DNA from: CAZPBC01 sp964584775 | GTDB taxonomy: Bacteria; Chlamydiota; Chlamydiia; Chlamydiales; SLFE01 | NCBI GenBank assembly: GCA_964584775.1 | Contig: CAZPBC010000006.1 | Span: 1-64,000 of the forward strand | Length of the DNA: 64,000 bases | Direction: 5' to 3' | In this document: positions 1 through 8,774 of the stretch, one piece after another | Layout of the letters: every line of letters starts with the position of its first letter | Position numbering within the stretch: the stretch's first letter is position 1 | Program-made: the position numbers and the translations under genes | Notes under the pieces: generated by a model | Told to the model about the DNA's origin: nothing | Databases searched by the model: none | The model's input: only the letters and a program-made list of their open reading frames with translations

Positions 1-2
1 CG

Positions 3-428
3 CTTCGTCAAACGATTGAAATGGGTAGTTATGGAGTTAATATTGGCATTGAGGGGTCCTATTTTTTAAGGAGTTGTTTAAGCTTTTACGGAAACTTTTC
101 TTATGATTTTCTTTTGGGAAGTGTAGAAAGAAGGTATTTCTATGATAATACGGATGATGGAGGCCAAACCTTCACAAATCTTGCAAGTCTTCGTGATAAC
201 TCTTGGAGAACGATTAGTGTTCTTAATTTAGCAGTCGGTTTTCAGTATGGAATTGAAACATTCTACTGTTCAGATCTTATTTTTTCTTTTGGATATGAAT
301 TACATCATCTGATCAACCTAGCTGACTTTATGCAACTACAGGACCTGTCTGGAGAGATCAACTACGATCGAAACACCAATAACTCTGGAATTGATGGAGT
401 CTATGTCCGTTTATCGGCTGGATTCTAA
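3..428 (+). CDS. MOMP-like outer membrane beta-barrel, C-terminal part
   Basis: The frame is open to the left edge of the window, so the gene begins upstream and only the last 141 codons are seen. The visible part alternates polar and aromatic residues as in beta-strands and ends in Phe (RLSAGF), the usual C-terminal residue of outer membrane barrels recognised by the BAM machinery. The segment SFYGNFSYDFLLGS resembles WSLVGNVDLALLVGK in the double-barrel protein at 26633-28513, so I place it in the same Legionella OMP/chlamydial MOMP-like family. The role is inferred to be a porin or adhesin. A strong intrinsic terminator follows 28 bp after the stop, so transcription ends here. Confidence 0.6.
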   Translation, partial: LRQTIEMGSYGVNIGIEGSYFLRSCLSFYGNFSYDFLLGSVERRYFYDNTDDGGQTFTNLASLRDNSWRTISVLNLAVGFQYGIETFYCSDLIFSFGYELHHLINLADFMQLQDLSGEINYDRNTNNSGIDGVYVRLSAGF

Positions 429-455
429 GTGATGCATAACGAATGAGTTTTACTC

Positions 456-487
456 GGGCTGGTGCAAACTGCATCGGCCCTTTTTTT
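456..487 (+). terminator. Rho-independent terminator after the MOMP-like gene
   Basis: A 10-bp stem (456-465 with 471-480, two G-U wobbles) closes a 5-nt loop and is followed directly by seven T (481-487). This is a textbook intrinsic terminator for the barrel gene ending at 428. Confidence 0.85.
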
Positions 488-520
488 ATCAATAATCTTG
501 TTGAAATTTAAGCCTTCGGT

Positions 521-1657
521 TTGTATGCTCTTTGTGTGATTAGAGCGATTTTTTTCTCACTTGTCGTTTTAGCGAGCGGACTCAGTGCGGTCACTTCATC
601 TATTGAGCAAGCACGTGAGATCCATGTAGTAATCGGGAACGAGGCGGCCGACCTTGACTCCATCGTTTCTTCAATGGCAAGGGCTTATGTTCTTTCGATG
701 AACGGTCGAGACGGAGAGTCTTTCTTCGCTGTGATCAACATTCCTCGACAAGATCTTCAGATGAGGCGCGATGCAATCCTACTCTTTGAAATGCTAGATG
801 TCGACCTCAGCACGCTTTTCTTTATTGATGAAGTTCCGCTAGATCGTTGGGCAGAAGAGGGAAAGCTCTTTCTTCACCTCGTCGATCACAACCTCCTCTC
901 CATCCAGCAAGAACACCTGTCGGATCGAGTCTTGACAATTGTAGATCACCACTCAGACGCAGGTATCTCCTATCCAGCCTGTCGGGAAAAAGAACTTATG
1001 ACAGTTGGATCGGCATCAACGCTGATTGCGAAGAGATGGTTGGAAGAGTCAAGAGATCAGATGAGCTCTTACTGGGCTACGCTTCTACTTGCTCCGATAC
1101 TCTTAGATACGAGGGGATTGGAAGACCCTCATACCACCACACATCTTGATGTACGCGTTGTTGAGGAGCTCGCTCAATGGGTAGAATCCCCAATCGCTCT
1201 TTATGAAAGCCTCAAAGAGGCGCGCTTCGACACCAAGGGTTTCACGCCAAAGATGCTCCTTCGTAAAGATATGAAGCGCTATCGAGATGTTGGGGTGAAT
1301 TACACCATTTCCTCGTTGCCCTCCACAGTGAATTACCACTGGCATGAGCAAGCGGATCTCTACAATTGCTGGAGTCTCTTCCGACAAGAGGAGGAGGTGC
1401 CTATTTCGATGATTCTAGGACGCGATTCCTCGGATCAGGAGCGTCGACTCCATGTTCAGTGTGAGTCTCGTAGCCTTTTGATCCAGCTTCTCTTCCACTT
1501 TACGGTGGTCGTTGAATTAGCTGAGATGTCATTGCTTGAGTATGTTGATGAGAGTCTAAATAGTGCTACTTTTGTTCTAGATGAGCCCGCAAGTCGTAAA
1601 GTTTTGCAGCCTTGTCTTCGCCTTAGTCAGATGCAGACCACTGCCTCCCTCCCTTGA
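521..1657 (+). CDS. Exported PRUNE/DHH-family phosphoesterase (exopolyphosphatase-like)
   Basis: Three motifs of the DHH superfamily, PRUNE/exopolyphosphatase branch, are visible: GNEAADLDS at residues 39-47, DHN at 122-124 and DHH at 142-144, followed by the VGSAST motif near residue 165. These aspartates and histidines bind two metal ions in family members that split polyphosphate, pyrophosphate or short phospho-substrates. The length (about 375 residues) fits. Unusually, a hydrophobic N-terminal segment (about residues 8-23) looks like a signal peptide, so the enzyme may work outside the cytoplasm; family members are normally cytosolic. The start is uncertain: 521 is TTG without a clear ribosome site, and an in-frame GTG at 536 would give a more typical signal peptide. 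The gene follows a terminator and probably heads a small operon with the CPBP protease. Confidence 0.7.
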   Translation: MYALCVIRAIFFSLVVLASGLSAVTSSIEQAREIHVVIGNEAADLDSIVSSMARAYVLSMNGRDGESFFAVINIPRQDLQMRRDAILLFEMLDVDLSTLFFIDEVPLDRWAEEGKLFLHLVDHNLLSIQQEHLSDRVLTIVDHHSDAGISYPACREKELMTVGSASTLIAKRWLEESRDQMSSYWATLLLAPILLDTRGLEDPHTTTHLDVRVVEELAQWVESPIALYESLKEARFDTKGFTPKMLLRKDMKRYRDVGVNYTISSLPSTVNYHWHEQADLYNCWSLFRQEEEVPISMILGRDSSDQERRLHVQCESRSLLIQLLFHFTVVVELAEMSLLEYVDESLNSATFVLDEPASRKVLQPCLRLSQMQTTASLP

Positions 1658-1713
1658 TCTCTTCCCTCTCTTCGTGATAGACTAACTAGCGATTTTAGCA
1701 CTGGAGGAGACTC

Positions 1714-2406
1714 GTGAAGAAAACCTACCTTTGGATTTGGGGACTCTGTATCTTAGGTTCTCTATCTGTGTTACCCTATATCTATGCCCCTGGTATCGTC
1801 GGACCTGAGCTGACTCTTTGGCAGCTAGTTCTCTTCACAGCCTTGCAAGGGGCATTCATCTACGGAATTGTGGTAGGACTCAGTTATGTGATCGTTCCAC
1901 GGACGGATCTACAGCCCTTCCATGTGGAAGATGTTGTGAAGAGTGTGCTGTTTCCCGGCCTTATCGGGGGAGCTGCTGTGGGCGTGGGAATCTCTATCCT
2001 GGAAGGGATCTTCTTTACAGGTACACAGTTAGAAGTTGTCAGACCCTCGATGTGGGTCGGCCTTTTGGCCTCTCTTTTTGGAGCCATCAATGAAGAGGTC
2101 CTTCTGCGTCTCTTTTTCTTCAGTCTTCTTTATTTGCTGATCTGTAAGTTAGTGAGATTTGAGCCGAGGCACCGAAAGTTTGTTCTGTGGATTGTCACTT
2201 TTCTCGTCGCCTTATTTTTTGGTCTTGGTCATCTACCTGCTGCCTTTCGACTTGGGGCCTCCTCTGGGTACGAGGTGGGGCGTATCTTGTTTCTCAATGG
2301 AGTGGCTGGAGTCGTTTTTGGATGGCTCTACTGGTCGAGGAATTTTTGGGCGGCCGTACTCGCGCACTTTGTCGCGGACCTTCTAATACACGTCATCATC
2401 AACTAG
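1714..2406 (+). CDS. CPBP-family intramembrane glutamic protease (Abi/CAAX-like)
   Basis: A multi-pass membrane protein of 230 residues with the signature of the CPBP (Rce1/Abi) family: EExxxR at residues 127-132, a His in FGLGHLP (173) and a C-terminal His in LAHFVAD (218). In characterised members these residues form the active site inside the membrane; bacterial paralogues process peptides or have unknown substrates. The start is GTG at 1714 with a good ribosome site (GGAGGA at 1703-1708). The next gene starts 7 bp after the stop, so the two are likely cotranscribed. Family assignment is firm; the substrate is unknown. Confidence 0.8.
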   Translation: MKKTYLWIWGLCILGSLSVLPYIYAPGIVGPELTLWQLVLFTALQGAFIYGIVVGLSYVIVPRTDLQPFHVEDVVKSVLFPGLIGGAAVGVGISILEGIFFTGTQLEVVRPSMWVGLLASLFGAINEEVLLRLFFFSLLYLLICKLVRFEPRHRKFVLWIVTFLVALFFGLGHLPAAFRLGASSGYEVGRILFLNGVAGVVFGWLYWSRNFWAAVLAHFVADLLIHVIIN

Positions 2407-2413
2407 GGATTTT

Positions 2414-3049
2414 ATGGAAGAGATATCAACAAGCGAACTATTTCAGATTCAAAAATCGATTGTGGAAAGACTCCGCAATGAAGAGCCCCTTCTCAAGAAA
2501 ATTGCAGAAAGCCAAGGATCACTTGTTGAAAAGTGGCAGCAGTTTGTGGCTATGATTTTACCAATTCAGCTCGAAGTGATCGAAGAAGCGGGTTTTGAAG
2601 GGAACCAGGAAGGCCTTAGCTATTTCAATGAACTCTGGATGGAAGCCGCTGCAGAGGAAAAAGAACTCGAAGATCTCAACAAGGAGAAGTGGGTTTTTCT
2701 TTTCGAGAAAGCTTTTGGACTTGAAGAGGTCAAAGAGATCTCACTCACTCGAGCGCGCTCCCTTGTGAAGGAAATCACAAAAGAGATGTTGGATGAGGAC
2801 TTTCTTGAGCTTATAGAGAAGGAAATGTCTCTACTTTCTCATGAGGCTCCGATGATTCAAAAACGGATGACGCTTCTCAATCTGATCCTTCCTCTCCACC
2901 TCCGAGTGATGGAAGAGCAAGGGTTCAAAGGCGATGAGGGATATGTGCAAGCGCAGCGCGCCCTCACTGATTATTACTCCGACCCTGAGATCCGTGCCTC
3001 ATCCACGCGTGCACAGTTGACGGTCTTTAGAAAAGCAAAACTTTTATAA
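2414..3049 (+). CDS. Unknown helical protein with an internal duplication
   Basis: I do not recognise a family. The 211-residue product is acidic, Glu/Leu-rich and predicted to be largely helical, without signal peptide or membrane segment. Two stretches about 110 residues apart resemble each other: ILPIQLEVIEEAGFEGN (48-64) and ILPLHLRVMEEQGFKGD (158-174), each followed by a second helix. The protein therefore looks like two copies of a roughly 100-residue helical unit. It sits 7 bp behind the CPBP protease gene, and its stop overlaps the convergent EamA gene by 6 bp. Confidence 0.6.
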   Translation: MEEISTSELFQIQKSIVERLRNEEPLLKKIAESQGSLVEKWQQFVAMILPIQLEVIEEAGFEGNQEGLSYFNELWMEAAAEEKELEDLNKEKWVFLFEKAFGLEEVKEISLTRARSLVKEITKEMLDEDFLELIEKEMSLLSHEAPMIQKRMTLLNLILPLHLRVMEEQGFKGDEGYVQAQRALTDYYSDPEIRASSTRAQLTVFRKAKLL

Positions 3050-3919
3050 AGAGTTGGGCGTAATCTTAGTTTCTTTATCTTGTTGAATCAAAGCAACACT
3101 TGCTAGGATGATGAAGACGCCTCCAGCTTGTAAGTAGGAGATACTCTCACCGAGTGCCATGCATCCGATGAAGATGGAAGTCATAGGTTCAAAAACGGTG
3201 AGGAGTGCCACTTTCTCTGCACGGATTTTTTCCAGTGATTTAAAAAGAAGAAAGATCGGAAGGATCGTTCCAAAGAGGGTGATCCCTGAGAGATTCATTG
3301 TGACCTGACTATTCCAGTGGATGGTCTCCTTGTCTGTTAGAAGAAGAACGATAAAAAAGGAAAAAAAGTTCCCAAAGCAGACCCAAAATGTGCAAGGCCA
3401 GATCGAGAGTTTTTCAGTGAAATGTTTAGAGGTGTAGAGGTAGATGCCAAAAAGCGTGGAGGCAAAAACTCCAATCAGAATTCCAAGTAGGCTACCGTGA
3501 AAGTCTTGATGGTCTAACAGCATCAAAAGTCCCATCATCACGGTGCCGATCGAGAGTAGGGTGAGGAACGTCGGTTTCTTTTTCTCTACAAGCCATGTAA
3601 TCAGAACAATTGCAATGGGGTAGCAGAAGAAAAGGACCATCGTCAGACCCGTTCCCATTACATTTGCTGCAATAAAGTAGAGGGCTGTCGGTATGGCGTA
3701 GAAAAAGGCTGCAATCACAAAGAGAGAGAGTGAGGCTTTTGTAGGACGCAGGGATTTTCTAAGGTAAGCGGAAACCCCGGCGCAGATCATCGCTGCTAAA
3801 AAGAAACGGAGGCAGAGAAACTCTGCGACCCCAAATCCTAACTCTTGGAGTCGGACGCCAAAATAGCCTAACGTTCCAAAAAGGGTTCCTGAAAGTATTG
3901 CGTATAGAAAGCCATCCAT
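3044..3919 (-). CDS. EamA/DMT-family transporter, copy 3 of 3
   Basis: A 291-residue protein with about ten hydrophobic segments arranged as two EamA repeats, typical of the drug/metabolite transporter superfamily. N-terminal MDGFLYAILSGTLFGTLGY aligns with the start of the two upstream paralogues. DMT proteins export or exchange small metabolites; in intracellular bacteria related carriers import S-adenosylmethionine or amino acids, but the substrate here cannot be read from sequence. It starts 14 bp after the middle paralogue stops, so all three form one minus-strand operon. Confidence 0.8.
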   Translation of the reverse strand: MDGFLYAILSGTLFGTLGYFGVRLQELGFGVAEFLCLRFFLAAMICAGVSAYLRKSLRPTKASLSLFVIAAFFYAIPTALYFIAANVMGTGLTMVLFFCYPIAIVLITWLVEKKKPTFLTLLSIGTVMMGLLMLLDHQDFHGSLLGILIGVFASTLFGIYLYTSKHFTEKLSIWPCTFWVCFGNFFSFFIVLLLTDKETIHWNSQVTMNLSGITLFGTILPIFLLFKSLEKIRAEKVALLTVFEPMTSIFIGCMALGESISYLQAGGVFIILASVALIQQDKETKITPNSL

Positions 3920-3933
3920 AGATCTTTTGTACT

Positions 3934-4812
3934 CTAATTGGAAATTGTCTTCGGAGCAAGAGGGATTTTTTGTCTGTGGAAGAAGGTGAGGCTCGCTAAA
4001 ATGAGCACGGTCCCTGTGATCTGTAGAGGGGTGAAGGTTTCATTAAGGAACAGCCATCCCAGGAAGACGGTCACAAGGGGGTCAAATAGAGAAAGTACGG
4101 AAGCTTCGGTCGAGCTGATGGTTTCAAAAGATTTTAGAAGGAGGAGTGAGGGAAGGAGTGTCGAGAAGAAGGCAAAGAGGAGCACCACGGCGAACGTCGT
4201 CGGGTTCAGAGAGAGAGTGATCTCCTCTTGTAGGAGGGTGCAACTGAGGTAAAAAGCGGAGTTTCCTAGGCACACCCAGTAGGTGCTCTCCCATACAGAG
4301 AGGGTCGAAGTATAGCGCTCGAGGAAATAAAAATAGGTTCCAAAAAGTAGGGCAGCTAGGAGTGCTAGTGCGGCTCCATAGGAGCTGCTGATCCACTCTG
4401 TCGGGTCAATGAGGAAAAAGAGGCCTACGATCATTACAAGAAGGGAGGCTAGAGTCGTCAGAGACGGAGCTTCTTCGTGCAGAGCCCAGATGAGGAAGAT
4501 CACCTGAACAGGGTAGCAGAAGAAGAGGACCATGGAGAGTCCAGTGCCTAGGTACCCAGCTGCGACGTAGTAGAGTGTTGCGGAGGTTCCGTAAAGGAGG
4601 GCCGCAATGAGCGCAAGTTGCATTCCTTCTTTCTTCAAACGAAGGGGTTGCTTCAATTTCCAGGTAATGCCTCTTGTCATCAAGAGAACGAAAAAGAAAC
4701 GCAAGAAGAGGAATTCAGGGATGGTTAGGCCTACGTTGAGCATATACACTCCGTAGATGCCTGCTGTACCTAATAGAATACCCGAAAGTGTGGCGTAAAA
4801 AATTCCCTTCAT
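3934..4812 (-). CDS. EamA/DMT-family transporter, copy 2 of 3
   Basis: The open frame extends to 4920, but alignment with both neighbours puts the start at the ATG at 4812 (MKGIFYATLSG), giving 292 residues, the same length as the paralogues. This also removes a 59-bp overlap with the upstream gene and leaves a 49-bp gap. There are about ten membrane helices in two EamA repeats. The conserved stretch LGTGLSMVLFFCYP occurs in nearly identical form in all three copies, suggesting a shared substrate pocket and recent duplication. The substrate is unknown. Confidence 0.8.
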   Translation of the reverse strand: MKGIFYATLSGILLGTAGIYGVYMLNVGLTIPEFLFLRFFFVLLMTRGITWKLKQPLRLKKEGMQLALIAALLYGTSATLYYVAAGYLGTGLSMVLFFCYPVQVIFLIWALHEEAPSLTTLASLLVMIVGLFFLIDPTEWISSSYGAALALLAALLFGTYFYFLERYTSTLSVWESTYWVCLGNSAFYLSCTLLQEEITLSLNPTTFAVVLLFAFFSTLLPSLLLLKSFETISSTEASVLSLFDPLVTVFLGWLFLNETFTPLQITGTVLILASLTFFHRQKIPLAPKTISN

Positions 4813-4861
4813 TGGACTAACGGGCAGCAGCATAACAGGTCTTTTGAAAAAGGGACAGGGA

Positions 4862-5737
4862 TTATTCAAGTTGTTGATTTTGAATAGTTTCTTTTTTTTG
4901 GTAGCGGATGAGGGCCACACTCATTAGGACGAGGAGGACTCCCATCCCTTGGATCCAGCTGATTTTTTCGCCGAGAAAGGCAAATCCGAGTAAGAGAGTG
5001 ACCACGGGCTCACAGACAGAGAGGAGGGAGGCTTGGGAGGACTCGAGCTTCTCAAAGGCCTTAAAAACAAAGAGAAGCGGAAGCACGGTAGAAACTAAAG
5101 CGAGTAGAAACGCATCCACGACGACACCGGAAGTCATCTCCCATGTGAAGACCTCCTCGCTAAAGAGCGTGAGGAAGCTCGATAAGCTGCTTCCTGTGCA
5201 GACCCAGAAGACGGAGGGGAGGATCGAAAGCTTTTTAACATAGCGCTTTGAGAGGTAAAAATAGGTGCCATAGAGAGCTGCAGCTGCAACGCCGATCACT
5301 AGGCCGACAAAGCTGGCATTGAACTCCGACAGGTCGACTAAGAAGGGTAGGCCGATCAGCATGGATGAGAGGGCAAGGGTCGTGGAAAGGGAGGGAGAGA
5401 GACGGTCGATTCCCCACATCAAGAGGATCACAGTGACAGGGTAACAGAAAAACAGGACCATGGAGACCCCCGTTCCAAGAGAGTGGCAGGCGATAAAGTA
5501 GAGCTCTGTTGAGGTGGCATAGAAGAGGGCGGAGATGGCCATGAGCTTCATCGCATCACGGTTGAAATTGAAGGGGATACGTCGAACGATCATAAGCGCA
5601 GCGACGAGCAAGCTGGCGATCGTGAAGCGCAGTGCTAGAAACTCGGAGATATGCAAGCCCCTCTCTTCCAGCCTCGTTCCAAAGAAACCGAGGGTTCCAT
5701 ACAAAATCCCAGAGAGAATGGCATAGACAATAGGCAT
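4862..5737 (-). CDS. EamA/DMT-family transporter, copy 1 of 3
   Basis: The first gene of the three-gene tandem array (291 residues, MPIVYAILSGILYGTLGFFG at the N-terminus). About ten membrane segments form two EamA units, with the shared motif LGTGVSMVLFFCYP. It is divergent from the ABC exporter operon starting at 5890; the 152 bp between them should hold both promoters, though I see no convincing pair of boxes. Substrate unknown. Confidence 0.8.
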   Translation of the reverse strand: MPIVYAILSGILYGTLGFFGTRLEERGLHISEFLALRFTIASLLVAALMIVRRIPFNFNRDAMKLMAISALFYATSTELYFIACHSLGTGVSMVLFFCYPVTVILLMWGIDRLSPSLSTTLALSSMLIGLPFLVDLSEFNASFVGLVIGVAAAALYGTYFYLSKRYVKKLSILPSVFWVCTGSSLSSFLTLFSEEVFTWEMTSGVVVDAFLLALVSTVLPLLFVFKAFEKLESSQASLLSVCEPVVTLLLGFAFLGEKISWIQGMGVLLVLMSVALIRYQKKETIQNQQLE

Positions 5738-5889
5738 TGCAACATTCTAAGGTTAATGTACTTAAGTCAGTAATAGTGGGAGGGTTTAATGATAAGGAGT
5801 CTTTTTTCGAATACTAGAAAGATTCCTGAAGGGGATCAAGACAAATCTTCATCGACAGGCGAGCAGAGGATGAGTATAGTGGGGAAACC

Positions 5890-7029
5890 ATGTACCGAAT
5901 TGCACTCAAGATGCTTTTTGGAGACCGCGCGAAGTACTTTATGTTAGCAAGCGCCCTCTCCTTTTGCGCACTACTCATGACTCAGCAGGCGTCTGTCTTC
6001 TGTGGGCTGATGCTTTGGACGACGGCGACTCTGCGCAATACGGACGTTCCTGTCTGGGTGATGGATCCGAATGTAGAGCAGGTCAACGAAGCGAAGCCTC
6101 TCCTTGACACCGACCTCGCTCGAGTTCGTTCAGTAGAAGGGGTGGCATGGGCGGTACCCTATTATTTTTCCATCCAGCAAGCGCGTCTCTACGATGGTAA
6201 ATTTAAGTCGATTCAACTGATCGGTCTCGACAACCACACACTCATTGGGGCGCCTCCAAAAATGATGGAGGGGGAGCTCAAGAAGCTGCATCAATCGAAT
6301 GCGGTTCTTATTGACAAAGTGGGTCTTGACCGACTGAACAAAGGCAATCCCAACCCGCTGAAGCTCGGAGACTCTTTTGAGATCAACGATCATCGAGTGA
6401 AGATTGTGGGAATTGTGGACGCCGCGCGCTCCTTTTTTGGAAATCCTCTGATCTATACGACCTACGAACGAGCTTTAGAGGTCGCACCTAAAGTGAGAAA
6501 AAACCTCTCGTTCATACTCGTACAGACGCAACCGGGTTATTCTCCTGAGAAGGTGGCTGATCAGATCCGGATTGATACAGGGCTGAAGGCTCTGGCCAAT
6601 CACGATTTTTTCTGGAAAACCATCAAATGGTACATTGACAACACCGGAATACCGATCGCCTATGGAACGACGATCGCCCTCGGATTTATCGTCGGTGTCG
6701 CTGTTGCAGGGCAGACTTTTTACGCTTTTATCCTGGATAATTTAGGCAATTTGGGAGCTCTAAAAGCAATGGGTGCAGGTGCGAAACTGCTTCGAAGGAT
6801 GCTCGTATTACAAGCGATGGTGGTGGGCCTCATAGGATATGGAGTGGGACTGGGGCTCGCTTCTCTTTTCGGAGTGGTTGCCGTTTCGACAGGCGCTGTT
6901 CCCTTCTATATGCCCTATGTGATCCCGATCTTCACGCTGATTTCCATTTTGATCATCTGCATGATCTCTGCCACGATCGCGATCCGAAAAGTGAACCGTT
7001 TGGAAGCTGCGGAGGTGTTCCGTGTCTAA
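5890..7029 (+). CDS. ABC transporter permease, DevC/MacB (FtsX-like) type
   Basis: A 379-residue inner-membrane permease: one N-terminal membrane segment (about 18-45), a periplasmic MacB-like core domain, then an FtsX-type block of three membrane helices in the last 130 residues (GNLGALKAMGAG is the typical cytoplasmic coupling loop). Together with the ATPase (7022), membrane-fusion protein (7720) and NodT-type outer membrane channel (8775) it forms a tripartite exporter of the DevBCA-TolC type. Family members move glycolipids, peptides or drugs across both membranes; the cargo here is unknown. The 3' end overlaps the ATPase gene by 8 bp. Confidence 0.8.
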   Translation: MYRIALKMLFGDRAKYFMLASALSFCALLMTQQASVFCGLMLWTTATLRNTDVPVWVMDPNVEQVNEAKPLLDTDLARVRSVEGVAWAVPYYFSIQQARLYDGKFKSIQLIGLDNHTLIGAPPKMMEGELKKLHQSNAVLIDKVGLDRLNKGNPNPLKLGDSFEINDHRVKIVGIVDAARSFFGNPLIYTTYERALEVAPKVRKNLSFILVQTQPGYSPEKVADQIRIDTGLKALANHDFFWKTIKWYIDNTGIPIAYGTTIALGFIVGVAVAGQTFYAFILDNLGNLGALKAMGAGAKLLRRMLVLQAMVVGLIGYGVGLGLASLFGVVAVSTGAVPFYMPYVIPIFTLISILIICMISATIAIRKVNRLEAAEVFRV

Positions 7030-7723
7030 AACGGTCTTGGAAATGAAAGGGGTGAAGAAAACTTACGGTGAGGGGAAACAGGCGGTCCATGCTCTTGCGG
7101 GTGTCAACTTGACCGCTCAAGCTGGTGAACTTCTGATGATCATGGGACCTTCGGGCTCCGGAAAGACAACGCTCCTCAGTGTGATTGCGGGCACGCTTCA
7201 CTTTGATGAAGGGGACGTGACCCTTCTGGAGCATCATCTCGGGAAGATGAGTGAAGAAGAGGTGACGGACTTCCGTCGAGCCCATGTCGGCTTCATTTTT
7301 CAGCAGTTTCACCTCATCAAAGCACTACGCTCAGATGAGAATGTCTGTGTGCCGCTTTTGTTGAATGGGGAATCGTGGAAAACAGCACTTAAACACTCGA
7401 AAGTGGCCCTCGCCCAAGTGGGACTTGAGGGACGAGAACATTCAACACCAAGACAGCTTTCAGGAGGGCAACAGCAGCGTGTGGCGATTGCGCGGGCGAT
7501 CGTGCACCATCCTGAAGTCGTGATCTGTGATGAGCCCACTTCCAACTTGGATGCCGAGACGGGAGGGCATGTGATGGAGCTGCTATCGAGTTTAGCGAAA
7601 GATAAAAATAGAACGATCATTGTGGTGACCCATGATAACCGGATCCTTCCCTTTGCGGATCGGATAGTCAAGATGGATGATGGGAAAATCACCGGTGTAT
7701 TAACTAATGGTAACGACTCATGA
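7022..7723 (+). CDS. ABC transporter ATPase, DevA/LolD/MacB type
   Basis: A 233-residue ATP-binding subunit with Walker A GPSGSGKT (residues 42-49), Q-loop FIFQQF, signature LSGGQ (146-150), Walker B VVICDE (166-171) and the switch His in VVTHD. It powers the permease encoded just upstream. Translation starts at a GTG that overlaps the permease 3' end by 8 bp, and its own stop overlaps the next start as ATGA (7720-7723), indicating translational coupling. Confidence 0.9.
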   Translation: MSKTVLEMKGVKKTYGEGKQAVHALAGVNLTAQAGELLMIMGPSGSGKTTLLSVIAGTLHFDEGDVTLLEHHLGKMSEEEVTDFRRAHVGFIFQQFHLIKALRSDENVCVPLLLNGESWKTALKHSKVALAQVGLEGREHSTPRQLSGGQQQRVAIARAIVHHPEVVICDEPTSNLDAETGGHVMELLSSLAKDKNRTIIVVTHDNRILPFADRIVKMDDGKITGVLTNGNDS

Positions 7724-8610
7724 TGATTTTTAAAAAACTCTCCTTCTATTTGGCCCTTGCTGGTGTGGCTTTGACTTTGGGATTGATTCAGTATCTGAAC
7801 CAACCCGATCCAGAACCCCAACCTGTCAAAATGCCTGCTGTGAATCCCTATAGCACCTCCATCGCTGCCTCAGGAATTATTGAGTCTGCTGATAAAAACA
7901 TCCACATCACCGCGCCTGAATCGGGCCTAGTGATTGGTGTCTTTGTTCAAGTGGGTCAAGAGGTCAAAAGAGGAGCTCCGCTTTTCAAACTGGATGACCG
8001 GGAACTGAGAGCAAAGCTGGAGCTCCTAAATGCGAACGTGGATGTCAAAGAGGCAAGTCTCAAGCGTGTAGAAGACCAACTTGCACGTTTACAGTCTGTC
8101 CAGGACCCCCGAGCTGTAAGTAAAGAGGAGCTCGGGACTCGTGAGAACGACGTCTACGTCGCTCAGGCGGAACTCAAAGCAGCCAAAGCTGAAGTGGCTG
8201 AGACAGAGAAACTCATCCGTCGTCGCACTGTCCGTGCTCCTAAAGATGGTGTGATTTTACAAAGTAACATCCGTATCGGAGAGTATGCTTCTGTGGAGGC
8301 AGACGACCCTCCCATGGTGCTTGGAGATGTGAGCACGCTTCAAGTGCGAGTGGATATCGATGAACAAAACGCTTCACGTTTTAGCCCAGATGAACCTGCT
8401 GTTGCCTATCCAAAAAACAACAGTGAACTGAAAATCCCGCTGAAATTCCTTCGCTTAGAGCCAATGGTCATCCCGAAAAAATCTTTGACAGGAGCCAGTG
8501 ATGAGCGTGTCGACACGCGGGTGCTTCAGGTCATCTACACGATCGAAGAGATCAAAGATTTCAAAGTCTATGTGGGACAACAGGTTGATGTGTTTATAGG
8601 GAGACAATGA
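7720..8610 (+). CDS. HlyD/DevB-like membrane-fusion protein of the ABC exporter
   Basis: A 296-residue periplasmic adaptor: an N-terminal membrane anchor (about 5-25), a split lipoyl half-motif (ITAPESGLVIGVFVQVGQEV, about 64-83), a helical hairpin (about 100-165) including a long coiled coil, the second lipoyl half (RRTVRAPKDGVI) and a beta-barrel domain. It links the DevC/DevA pump to the outer membrane channel encoded downstream. ATGA overlap with the ATPase gene. Confidence 0.85.
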   Translation: MMIFKKLSFYLALAGVALTLGLIQYLNQPDPEPQPVKMPAVNPYSTSIAASGIIESADKNIHITAPESGLVIGVFVQVGQEVKRGAPLFKLDDRELRAKLELLNANVDVKEASLKRVEDQLARLQSVQDPRAVSKEELGTRENDVYVAQAELKAAKAEVAETEKLIRRRTVRAPKDGVILQSNIRIGEYASVEADDPPMVLGDVSTLQVRVDIDEQNASRFSPDEPAVAYPKNNSELKIPLKFLRLEPMVIPKKSLTGASDERVDTRVLQVIYTIEEIKDFKVYVGQQVDVFIGRQ

Positions 8611-8774
8611 TTCATGGATTTTCTGGAAATTTTTGAGAATTTTTTGATCAAAACGATGTTGCAACTTCGATGTAAACTTTTTCAAGTTAAACGAGAAGTG
8701 AAACAAAGTTTTGAACCAAAAAGACCAGAAATTTTCGAAAGGGCATTTATCAATGTTTCCAAAAGGAGACAGTG

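Noticed and set aside
8611..8774. Possible small gene between the ABC adaptor and the NodT gene
   Set aside because: Only very short frames without ribosome sites; AT-rich spacer.
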